Positions 53,892 through 64,000 of a stretch of DNA of 64,000 nt are shown one piece after another (positions within the stretch are counted from its first letter, which is position 1; each line of letters opens with the position of its first letter). The position numbers were made by a program, and so were the translations under genes. The notes under the pieces were generated by a model that did no database searches, was not told the origin of the DNA, and worked only from the letters and a program-made list of their open reading frames with translations. This DNA comes from Sceloporus undulatus (Eukaryota > Chordata > Lepidosauria > Squamata > Phrynosomatidae): contig NC_056528.1 in NCBI RefSeq assembly GCF_019175285.1, forward strand, positions 15,507,569-15,571,568, written 5' to 3'.

Positions 53892-55539
53892 ATTAATATA
53901 TATATATAAGCACATTTCTTTCTTAAACATTTGGTATAAGATCTGCAATAAACTATCTCGGAGAGAGACAGGAAAAGGCAGGCTTTGGATCCAAAACAAT
54001 AAGGCACTTTTGAAACAAACACGATGAGCCCAAAAGGGCAAATTTCCCCCCATCATTTAACAGAAACTATCAAAAAATATGGAACACGGACATGGAAATT
54101 GGAATGTTACAACTCCAGGTAGGAAGAAGTGTGGAGTCGAGATCATTGGCCATTTCCCTTATCAAGTCTTCCTCAGGTACGTAACACCCATCTATAGGAT
54201 TTTCCTGTCTAACAGGGTCTGTTCCCAAATCAAAAATGTCCCCGCAACATGCATCATGAAAGATACTCAATCCCACCATGACCATAGCTCTTTACTTAAC
54301 TCTACATACATATGGATGTCCATACACACACATACATGGCATTTAGGTTTTCCAGTCTGTTAACCTTTTCAGCCATTAAAAACAGGCACATGTTGGTGGA
54401 CAGTAACACAAGGCCTGGATGCCTGAAGGCCTTCCAGATGTTTCTGGACTGCAACTCCCAGCATTCCTCCCCAGGGGCTATGCTAGGTAGGGAGTTTCAG
54501 TCCAACAACTTTGGAGGGCCTTGATTCCCATCCTAGCTCACTGAGAGTGTTATCTATGCTGCAACTACAACAGTGATAGAAACTATTTGTCCACTTGCTT
54601 CCAGACAGATACAAATATTGCTCTGCTCCAAAACAGCTTCTAGATAGACCTTCCAAAACTAGTTCTTATACACTTCCATTCTCAAGCCAAGACTCATGCT
54701 CATGCTTCACCTACAGGATCCTGCAATTGGAACTCATGGACTCACTCCACAATTCTGGAAGAGGACCAGGAGACAGGGAAAGAACAGCTGCTCTCCTTGC
54801 CATGTCAAACCCATTGAAGCAATGTTAAGACTTGGTGGGGATCTGAGATGGGAACACATCTTGCCACAAGCCCAAGGAAGGGTAGACCGGACAAAATCAG
54901 CCACCCTGTAATTGTTAAAGTGGAGATGGGGGAAGGAGACACCCAACAGATTAACAAAAACAAAAAAAGAAGTCAGACTCTCACATCTATGGGGTAAAGA
55001 AAACGTCTTGGAGGAGGGAGAAGGCATCTAGGGGAGCTTCGACAAATAACCAAGTTAGGGGACAGCTCAGAACAGATATGGGGAAAGCATTTGCCATACA
55101 GATTCCAGCTGCCATTCTTTGTTCCGCTGCTCCAGGCATTTCTTAGCATCCCCGATAAAGTGTCTTTTCAGTAGAAACAGGTGGAGGAGAGCCAACACCC
55201 ACATCCCAAACACTCCCATTGTGAAAGACAGACAGAGAGAAAAGGTGCAAAGAAGGGATTGGGGGAACGAATCCACGTTGCGGCTACGTGGCCCAGAAAG
55301 CTCAACCCTGCTTCTGAGAGGCATCCGGTTCATTCTCTCCCCCCCCCCCCATCAAATAAAAGAGGCAACCTCTTCCATTGGGATTGAGCACATACAAAGG
55401 TAAGGGTGTTACTGGACCAGCCTAGGTGGTCTCTATATCCTCTCCACCTCCCACCCCTGTTTTGCAGAGTTCCTGCCTCCTTTGGTGTTTACGTGGTCGA
55501 GAGAAAACCTCTCTTGTAAGCCAGCAAGGGTCACGATTC

Positions 55540-58500
55540 CTAGAACTGAGTCTGCGTCCCCTCGCTGTTGTCTGTGACTCCAGGGCTGTTCTCCAAGGAT
55601 GGCTCTGCTTTCACCTCCTGGACCTGAGTTGCCACCTCTCCCGTCTCCTTATCACCGGGTTCACGGTGGTTCCCTTGGGATCCCCTGTCAACAGCTGGGG
55701 AAGGTGATTCATCTGCCGGTGTGGCATCCTTGGCTTCTTGTACATTTCTCTGGCATTCAGCAGAATCTTCTGGCAGATGTTCTTCTATCACCGGAGCAGC
55801 TTCCTTTTCTTTCTCCTCCTCCCTATGCTCTGCAATTCCTTTGCTCTCTTGGATAATGGTGCCATTGCTTAGGGGTTCCTCGGCCTTTCCACCAACAGCA
55901 ACCGGGGATTCCACGTGGAATTCCTTCACCAACATTGTACGCAACTCTTTCAGGCTGCTGGGGGAACCCTGCGTCGGTGTTGGGCCACCTTCAGATTCCT
56001 CTGGCTCTGTCGCATCTGGTGATGCCTCCAAGGAAGTGACATCATAGGATGGGGTCCCTTCGTCTGTGTGGATGACTGACACCACTTGCTTAGCCCTGCG
56101 CTGCTTCTCATCCGCTGGATCGGATTCTTCCTGGCTGCCAAATTCCTCCCCCCAGTTGATGGGTGTCCCCTCGCCCAGCAAGTGCAGGTTGGGGTCACTG
56201 TTGTGCATCACAATGCTGTCACGATACAGGTTGTGTTTCCGCTGCACGGCTGCCTCCTTCACAGCTGAAAGGGTTCAAGCAAAAACAAGAAACTCATTCA
56301 GGATGGGGATCAACACTGCAAAGCTGACCCAATGTTTCAATATTCCCATTAGCAAACTAGATCATTTAGGGTGTTGAAAAAGCATCAGAATATTAAACCA
56401 AATGCTCTTTGCTTTATTTTTCTAATTATTAAGGTGTTTTTTTAATTTCTACTTTTTCCATAAAATTGGGACTCAGGGCAATTGTACAATGCACAATATA
56501 GGATGTGCGCAGCCACAATGTGCAACAACAGCAAATTATAGGATGCATAACCACAATGCAGAAGGTCCAACTTGCAAAGGCAAGGCAGAAATGAACATGC
56601 TGTCTCTGCAACTCCACCTCCACTGCTATCAGCAGAATACGTCAGTTGAGCAATGGTGACTTTTTCACCCTGTGTGCATAGCATGACTTACACATGCTTT
56701 GCAACGACAGCATTCCTCCCAATGTCCAGCCAGCCAGCCAGACTCTGCTTAAGTATTATGTCAAAGAGTATTACGTAGCAGATATTTATTCCACTGATGA
56801 ACAGCAATTCTCATTGGGATGTTTCTCCTCTTACTTTGTTGAAATATGCTCCTCTCTATTTCCCACTCATTGGTTTTCAAACCTCTGGAGCACATCTGCT
56901 CTATCGTCTGCACTGACAGTTCATCTGGTATTTGAAGACTGCTATCTTGTTTTCTAAATCGAAATCTAAGATGCTCTTTCAACTGTGCCCTACAGGACTT
57001 GGGTTTTTGGACCTCTATTCCATCCTGAATGTACTTCAGCTTATTAGTGTCCTTCTAAACTAAAAGGTACCAACCAGAATTAGACAAAGCTTTCCAGATG
57101 AATTTCCTTTTGTAATGTGCAGGGCCTGGGGTTAAGAAGACCATAAAGAGGACCAAATACCCTCCATCCCACCAGACTGGTAATATTGTACTTCCTCTAT
57201 GCATGCACAGATGACTTTTTCTTACCCATCATAATGTCTTTCATGACCGACTGGAGGACCACTTCTTCATACGTGTTCTCCACCAGGATGAAGCGGGCAA
57301 AGTCCTCGAAAATCAGCTCCTGGAACCTTGCCAGGTCCTGTCGAGAGAAAGGATGTCACCAGAAAAGTCAGGGATTACGGTAGGGGTGGGCACAGTGTGG
57401 CTCCAGGACTGTTATGGGGACCCAGGAATGAAAACTTGCCTGCCCTCCTGTGCTGGCTCAGGCTGGTTAGACATACAGTCCAACAACACCTCCAGGGCCA
57501 CATGGTCCCCAGCTTTTCCATGCTATGTACTTTCAAGTCAGCTCTGACTCACAGAAATCCCATCTAGGTTTTACTTGGAAAAAATTGTCCAGCAAAGGCT
57601 TGCCCTGGCCTTACTCTGAGGCTGAGAGTGTGTGACTCGTCTCAGGGAAAGTCAATAGCAAACCTGCTCTGAATAAATCTTGCCAAGAAAACCCCACAAT
57701 AGGTCTGCGTTGGGGGGTCACTATAAGTCAGAAATGACTTGAAGGCACACAACAACAACTCCCACAACTGTCTTGCTAGCATGGCTGCTTGGAGATTTTG
57801 GTAGTCACAGTCAAAGAAGATAACCATGTTCAAGCTCTGGGGGGTGCGATACTCTTTGCTTGTCATGTATGACTGGGATGGCAGGACTTCCTTCACCCCA
57901 GCAGCACCTACTTCTTGCCATGGAGCCATCCTTACCCCTTTGCATGTGGGTGCCAACTTCTTCAGTAGGAAGGGAATGGTGATTTGCAAGAGGGCTTCCC
58001 GGAAGAACTTCTTCCTCACCGTGCTGCTGTCATAGTCATATTTCTAATGGGGAAAGAGGAGAAAGGAGAAACAGAGTCATACTGTTGAAGGGGAAACCCA
58101 ATTTTCAGGAAGGAAATAAAAGGATGCATCTGGGTATCCTTTGATGTCATGGATCCAGGACTTGCAGGGTTGAAGCACCAGAATTTTTTTGTTCAGCAGA
58201 AACAAAGACAGTGCCTACCACCCCAAGAAAATATAACTTAGACTAAAAGCACTGAAAAGAAAATCAAATCGAAACTAGGATAGGTGCTCAGAAGTCTTCC
58301 CAAGACTGGGGAGAGGAATCACCAGCACCATAACTATCTTTGAGAGGAAAGAGAGAAGAAGAAAAAAATGAGGCAACAAAAATAGAAGCTAAAGATGGAA
58401 AGGTTCTGTGTATGCAGATGTATTGTTTGTGTGGGACCTAAGTTGGTTGTCGGAGGAAACCCAGGCAGCATTGAGCCTTACCTTGAGCACACGCTCCTGG

Positions 58501-61500
58501 ATGCGCTGGATAGCTTTGCACAGTTCGTCTTTGCTGAGCGACTTCCCCAGCTCCTGATGGAGGAGTGTCTCAAAAGTGTAGACCGTATCGTCCATTTGCT
58601 ATATTGCGAGATGGTAAAAACAAACAAAAAACACATCGTCATAATCATATTCAGGACTTTTCCCCAGTTCAGAACTCAAAGCAGCTTACGACAAGTTTTC
58701 TTACCAAAGCGTAGTTGAAAATTTGTCATATGCAAATGTTTATTAAATATTAAAACATTACAACTAGTCCAAACATGTAGTAAGTCTAGAGGGAGAAAAT
58801 GCGGCACAAGAGAAGAGGCATGGATTGTGCACAAAGACTCTCCCATCCACTAGAAGGCGCTGGTGGCCCATTCCCTGCCAGGCCACAGAAACATCAGTCC
58901 ATGCATTAGCAATCTGGAAGAGTAGGCTGGACTATACAGAACTAGATAGGCTCTTGGTTGCATGACATGATAATGGATAAGGAGGCTGAGAAGGCTTTCA
59001 GAAAAGGACTAGATGAGTCAATGGCTTTTACGTACGTACAATTCAAAACATTAAAAAGGAATTAAATTATTACGGTAATAAAGCAGATAGGTATTAAAAG
59101 AATAAAACATCATTTACAATCTTCTGGTACTTCCTTACCTGCCTCATCAGGATCTGGGCCCTTTGCTTGAACACTGAGGCACTGGACACATCAAACCTCT
59201 GCTGGAGGCCCTCCAACTTCAGCTGGTCCATCTTCTCATAACAGGATTGCATCTTGACGGGGTGGAAAGCCAGCTGAGAAAGTTTCTCCATGTACTTTTG
59301 GAGAGGTAAGAGAAAGAAAGCCAAAATAATGTACTGTATAAAACCATGGCATCTCTAGGCTTGAGCACCAAGAGGTATCTAGATATCAAAAACCCCAAAA
59401 ATATGACTGTCTTCCAAGGAGCAACAGGGCCATATCTACTCTACACAATTATAACAGCTTGATACCAAATTTTCTGTGAAGGGAGCAATGTCCAGGAACA
59501 TATTTACTTTGCTCACTGAAGTACACTCATACTGTTTTTCATCATTAGGTTTTTAATTCATGTACCTTCATGTCAAAACACGCCTTTCCCTTTCCTCCCA
59601 CCCATGATCATCTCCCCTTCCTGAAACACTTTCCAGTACCAAGACCCCCAAGCTTCCATCTTACCTCCCCCAGCTTCTCTGTTCCCCCTTCGTTGACGAT
59701 ATTCAAGTTCATGTCGGTGACTTCCTTGAAGAAGACCTCCCGTACCTCGGCAAAGCCCTGGCTGGTGGGGATCATCAGGGCTTCCAGGATGGAAGGGATG
59801 TATGGTTGGACATGGTTCCGGACGCAGATCTCAGCTTTGGAGAAGACGGAAGCTGTTGGGGAGTAAAGAAAGCAACAGCAAGGTCAAGACTGAAGCAGCA
59901 GGCAAGATGTCAGCTTGCAAGATATCATCCGAGCTTTGGAGGGGCAAGGGAATGATTTTTGGACTAACACCTTCAGAATCCCATCGTTGTTGGGGATTGT
60001 GGGAGCAGTATTCCCCTAATCTGGCCTGCTGTCTTCAGTTGTGGTGGAAGAATTGATTCTATTGTCAATTTTCAACAGGCAGTCCAATTGGGTTTCCAAC
60101 AGCGAATGCGGAGAATGGGCACCATCTTGTCCAAATTGGGAAAGAGGGCACTGGTTCTGCTAGGCCATTGGCGGACAGTTGTGGCCTTCTATGAGTATTT
60201 TTGGACTCTCGTTACTATAAATCCTACACTATTAGCTACACCGGCTGGGAATTATAGGAGCCACAGTCCAACAAGATACAGTGGGACAGTCACTGGTCCT
60301 TTCCTGAGGGAGTGCTGTGACAGGAATACATCTATGGGGTGGGGAAATGAAGGCATTGCCCCACAAATTAGAATCCTAGTCCCCCACCTGGAAATTTTCT
60401 TTCAGTCCCCAAATATGTAGCATTGCAGTAACTGAAAACTTCAGCAAAGCCATTAGAAATACAGTTTAGGCATCCAAATAAAAAGGGCCAGGCAATTGAA
60501 GAGAAGCGCCCAGTTGCCCACCTCGTATCTTGCTGGCCAAGTGCTCTTTGGATTGGATGATCTGGTCCATATCTGTGCGGATGGTGCTCTTCAACTTAGG
60601 AGCCTGAAGGTCACATTCTGTCACAGCCGCATCGTAACGGGCTTTCGTCTGGTCATAGACCATCCTGTACACAGCATCAGAGACCTGGAAAAAGAAACGG
60701 AAAAGGATGGGGAGGTATGGAAGGAGAAGAAGAGATGGGGAAAGAACACATCTTACTTTTTTGTACATCTTAGTAAGCAATCCCCATTCTTGATGGGGAG
60801 GTTTCAATTCAACTTGTACACATCACAGGCGGTATGGTCACACTAAAAACTAGTGTGGTGTAGTGGTTGAGTATTGGACTATGACTCTGGAGATCAGGGT
60901 TCAATTCCTTGCTTAGTGGTGGAAACCCATGGGATGACGTTGTGTGAGTCACACACATTCAGCCCCAGAAAAACCCATTCATAGGTTCCTCTTAAGGCTG
61001 CCATAAATCAGAAACACTTGAAGGCACACAATAACAACAATGTAAAGTCAAAAACACTTGAGGACACAACAACAACAACAACAACAGCAAGGCACCAGAT
61101 CCCATCTGATCTTAGAAGCTAAGCATCATCAGCCCTGGCTAGTACTTGGTTGGGAGACTGCCAATGAATCCCAGATGCTGTAGGCTATATTTCAGAGGAA
61201 GAAACTGGATAAACCACCTCTGAGTATTTTTCTCCCCATAAGAAAACCATATGAAATTCATGGGGGTCGCCATAAGTCAGCGGCTGACTTGAAAGCACAT
61301 GCAGACACACTTAAATTCAGCTTTGCTACCACAAACCTTTGCCCACTTGGGGAGATCTCTAGATGCAATGAAATGCTGCAGCATGAGAGTGCTCTTGGGG
61401 TGTGCGCTGGCCTTGATAGTTGGAGAGATACGAAGAATGCTATAACTCGGTGGTACAAATAACCCCAAAGTGTCCTTGGCACAGAGTTCCAGAAGTTCAA

Positions 61501-62249
61501 TGCATACATAACCATACTCAAAGGGACTTTGGGAACACTGTGCTCATCATTTGCTCACCTGGATCCACACCCTGTGCCTCTCCTGGGCTTTGCCCTTCAG
61601 CCGGGGGCCAATCATGTTCTTCAGTTCGGGAAGGAGCTCCTCCATCACCAAATTGCTCAAGACCTGGAAAGATAAAAGAAATGCAGCAGTTCTTTATTTG
61701 TGAATTTGTTTGAACCCCACCTTTCCTGCAATGAGTTCAAGGCAAGCTGCAGGGCCATTCCTTTGTATTTTGCCCCTGGTGAGGAGAAGCATTCTCCCTT
61801 TGGTTCACCACTGTTGAGAAGAGGCATTCCCTTATATTATTATCACTGCTGAGAAGAGGTGCTCTTGCTTATGTTTGCTATGGCTGAGAAGAGGCATTCT
61901 CTCTTATGTTTACCACGGCTGAGAAGAGGCATTCCCTCATATTTTTGCCACCGTTGAGAAGAGACATGTCTGCTTCTGTTTCAAAGCAATAGCTGGATTC
62001 TTACAGTGAGACTGGCCAAGAGTTCTTTCATTCAGTGGCTCCCCTAGATATTGCATTGTATCTCTCTGTCCCTCTCCCCAGATCTCTATGGGGGCTTCTG
62101 CTTTCAGGGAATGCTCCCCCCCCCAAGACTCACCTGTGCCTCATTGCCACAGAGCATGTCCCAAGTGCCATACTGTTCCTTCGACTGACGGTACATGCGG
62201 ACGGCATCTGTGAAGGCAGGAGCTTCCACTTTGGAGTCCTCTGGGATTC
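55540..62249 (-). CDS. NIBAN2: NIBAN2 (FAM129B/MINERVA), C-terminal exons
   Basis: Niban-family protein with an N-terminal PH domain, found at the plasma membrane and cell junctions. It acts in MAPK-linked signalling, adhesion and apoptosis resistance (established). Coding exons 5' to 3': 62134-62249, 61559-61663, 60522-60684, 59665-59852, 59139-59294, 58482-58598, 57936-58043, 57226-57337, 55540-56264. All have AG/GT borders in one frame, about 596 codons. Recognised by YGTWDMLCG, RTDMDQIIQSKEHLASKIR, NHVQPYIPSILEALM, QQRFDVSSASVFKQRAQI, TFETLLHQELGK, FFREALLQITIPFLLKKLAP, FARFILVENTYEEVVLQ and VQRKHNLYRDSIVMHNSDPN. The last exon encodes an acidic, Ser-Pro-containing tail of about 240 residues ending GTQTQF (human GVQTEF), far less conserved than the helical core. 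Human NIBAN2 is about 746 residues, so the PH-domain exons lie right of the window. Confidence 0.96.
57523..57758. mobile_element. Inverted pair of Sauria-type SINE 3' halves
   Basis: A minus-strand half (57523-57640) abuts a plus-strand half (57641-57758) with tails pointing outward, so the pair is self-complementary. It lies in a NIBAN2 intron. Confidence 0.7.
58847..58863 (+). promoter_or_regulatory. Weaker CTCF-like motif
   Basis: CCACTAGAAGGCGCTGG, in a NIBAN2 intron. It has one off-consensus core base, so it is weaker than the other two. It has the same orientation. Confidence 0.35.
60850..61088 (+). mobile_element. Sauria-type SINE with repeated tail
   Basis: Plus-strand copy. The tail motif 'acacttgaaggcacacaa' recurs as 'acacttgaggacacaac' before a (CAA)n run. 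Confidence 0.75.
61091..61310 (+). mobile_element. 5S rRNA-derived SINE (5S-Sauria type)
   Basis: The head reads as degraded 5S rRNA (gatcccatctgatcttagaa, gctaagca, tagtacttggttgggagac, gctgtaggc), the internal-promoter half of 5S. The body then ends in the Bov-B-like tail 'gtcgccataagtcag...gacttgaaagcaca'. 5S-Sauria SINEs are known from squamates, so this is a strong lineage clue. It sits directly behind the tRNA-type SINE at 60850-61088. Confidence 0.85.
61780..61985. repeat. Minisatellite, 35-bp unit, six copies
   Basis: 'tgagaagag' recurs at 61815, 61850, 61885, 61920 and 61955, exactly 35 bp apart, with a first diverged unit at 61780. It lies in a NIBAN2 intron. Confidence 0.88.
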
Positions 62250-64000
62250 CTGGAAATGGATGGTGGGGATGAAAGGAGGGGAAAAGGCAGGTAAATTCAT
62301 TTAGTTCATCAAGGCAACAAAGCAACAGAAATTAATCTGCCCCTCGGGAAAAAACCCACCTTGATAGCTCTTGGTTTGATTTAAATCCAAGCATCAAGAA
62401 AACTCTTGTACTAAGGAAATATTATGCTTCCCAGAGCTAAAAAGATGAAGCTCTTTTGCATCCATTTCTCTCCACTGTGTGATGATAAAATTACAAGTGC
62501 AAAATAAAAATACAAATATATTTATTTGCTAGATTTGTAACCCACTTTTCCTTCAAGGAGCTCACAGCCCCATATATGATCATCTTCTCCATTTTTATCC
62601 TCACAACAAGTCTGTGGGGTTGTTTAAATCTGAAACACGAAAGAAAGTTGCTTTCTGGACAATCCTCATGTCCAAAAAGGCCAGTGGCCATGCATGCAAG
62701 TGGATTCTGGGAGCTGTCAACCAAGAAAGCAACCAAGAAATATTACGCTATGATTAGAAGATGAGAGAAAGGGAACCCCGGTTGCACCCCACAAAAAACT
62801 ATTCATATAGGTTAGTATTTTACTGACAGAGATATTTCTAGTTATGAAGGGACCTGACCTAAGATCAGGCAAGCTTGTGAGACTGAAAGGCTTTTCTCTC
62901 CCCTGTCAACATGAATGCAACTTGACTCACTTGCATCGAGACACCTGCAGCCATGCACTCTGCAGAGCCTTGTCTCCAACAATATAGTGGTGACCAGGGA
63001 ATCCCATCTCCCTATTCTACACACAGGGCACGATTTGCTTCCGATCCCTATGTTTCACTGGCTTTAAAGGACCAAGCCAAGGAGGAAGCCTTTGAAATGA
63101 GGGCTAAAACTGGGCTCTGGAAAAGCAAAAGCAAAACAAAAGTTCAAAACATGAGCCTGGAGTTGAGTCTTTGGCGGCTCAGGAAATCAGGGTTAAATCC
63201 ACCAAAGGACAACTTATGTCCAGAGGGGCCACGCTGGCGGAAGTGGAGCCTTCCAAAAGGAAATTGCCACATTTGGGCAGTCCAGGGAGGGATGGTGAGG
63301 AGGGGAGAGAAGGAACAAGAGGAGAGCAAGGGGCTAAAAATAGTCCGACAAGAGGATGAATCACAGACAGCACATGACTTCCAAAAATTTAAGGAAATGG
63401 GGGGAGAGAGAAAAGAAACTCCCATGGAGAGGCAAGGGTTCCCTGAAGCTGCTTTTGCAGCTGCCAAAGATTCTCTCTCTGTAATTCATGGGAAGAGAAT
63501 GGGAAAAGAAAGGGGGGAATGCTCAATATCTCTTCTTTTACCCTGTTTCCGATTTTGCTTGAAACAAAGCAAGCAGCTTTGGGGCCTGGCTGCAACAAGG
63601 AAAGGCCGCAAGGTTGCGGGTGCAAGAATAAAAAGCAGTGGTGCAAACCACTCTGCATTGGGTGGAAGAAAGAAGACACAAAACCATGAGCTAACCATTC
63701 CAGTGTGTGTTGTCTCCATGACCCAGAACTGTCAGCAAGCACCAGAGGAAAAATGTTGCACAGGAGGCAGCGGAGAACAGCCTCCTTGAGCAACATTTGC
63801 TTCTTTCCATGGAAGTGGGAATGAAAGACGGGGAAATGCTGGTAAGATTTCATGAAGGAGATGAAGGGGGTGCAACACAAAGGGATGTACTAGATGCCTA
63901 GGACATGCAAGAGCATATTTCTTGCATCCTCTGGAAGAGGAAGATGGACACAGGACATAAGTGCATCGTCTCACAAGGTTGCAAAAAGCAGCTGGATTTG
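62250..64000 (-). other. NIBAN2: NIBAN2 intron at the right edge
   Basis: No exon found beyond 62249. It holds an L2/CR1-like LINE 3' remnant (62518-62640) and otherwise unique sequence. A plus-strand open stretch of 278 codons (62953-63789) has no recognisable domain and is judged fortuitous. Confidence 0.6.
62518..62640. mobile_element. LINE 3'-end-like remnant
   Basis: 'ttttatcctcacaacaagtc' with 'tgtggggttg' is a recurrent reptile L2/CR1 3'-end block. A related piece is at 61693-61745. Confidence 0.45.

Larger units (their letters stand above)
52530..53895 (+). other. SLC31A2: SLC31A2 3' untranslated region
   Basis: About 1.35 kb after the stop, ending at AATAAA 53873-53878. It contains a full-length plus-strand Sauria-type SINE (53065-53281). 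No second gene seen. Confidence 0.55.
53870..55539 (-). other. NIBAN2: NIBAN2 3' untranslated region
   Basis: Minus-strand sequence after the NIBAN2 stop, about 1.65 kb. It includes a degraded hAT MITE copy at about 54425-54525 (ggactgcaactcccagcatt). No coding exon recognised. Confidence 0.5.

Noticed and set aside
62953-63789. Longest open frame in the window, 278 codons, plus strand
   Set aside because: Lies inside a NIBAN2 intron, antisense to it. No recognisable domain, no repeat-element signature, and Lys/Glu-rich composition as expected from purine-rich DNA. Expression or conservation would be needed to revive it.

Overview
This is a nuclear genomic window from a squamate reptile, most likely a lizard. 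The genes are vertebrate, with multi-exon structures and GT/AG introns. The interspersed repeats include SINEs with a 5S rRNA-derived head (5S-Sauria type), many tRNA-headed SINEs with a Bov-B-like tail, CR1 and L2 LINE fragments, and numerous fold-back hAT-like MITEs. Two 10-base N runs (5547-5556 and 25855-25864) mark it as a draft scaffold.

Four protein-coding genes fill the window. (1) AKNA, plus strand, 1-7169: the last eleven coding exons, running in from the left edge. (2) STXBP1 (Munc18-1), minus strand, coding 42773 down to 12279: complete. Its exons join to exactly 594 codons, or 603 when an alternative exon at 15326-15435 is used, the same two lengths as the human short and long isoforms. 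(3) SLC31A2 (CTR2), plus strand, coding 46306-52529: four exons, complete, about 144 residues. (4) NIBAN2 (FAM129B), minus strand, coding 62249 down to 55540: the last nine coding exons, with the N-terminal part beyond the right edge.

The genes alternate in strand. AKNA and STXBP1 are tail to tail, with poly(A) signals about 350 bp apart. STXBP1 and SLC31A2 are head to head across about 3.5 kb that holds two promoter regions and a strong CTCF-type motif. SLC31A2 and NIBAN2 are tail to tail, with opposed poly(A) signals only 7 bp apart. In human, AKNA and SLC31A2 lie in 9q32 while STXBP1 and NIBAN2 are head-to-head neighbours in 9q34.11, so this arrangement implies rearrangement within the equivalent chromosome. 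Both N runs lie inside introns, so the gene junctions themselves are contiguous.

The genes do not form a pathway. AKNA is a microtubule-organising and AT-hook protein, STXBP1 drives SNARE-mediated exocytosis, SLC31A2 is an intracellular copper transporter, and NIBAN2 is a membrane-associated signalling and adhesion adaptor. Most of the remaining sequence is intron, dominated by old repeats, minisatellites and microsatellites. I found no convincing new gene system. The most notable signals are the alternative STXBP1 exon with its flanking pyrimidine tracts and near-perfect hairpin, the opposed poly(A) signals, the CTCF-type motifs, the rearranged gene order and several regular minisatellites.
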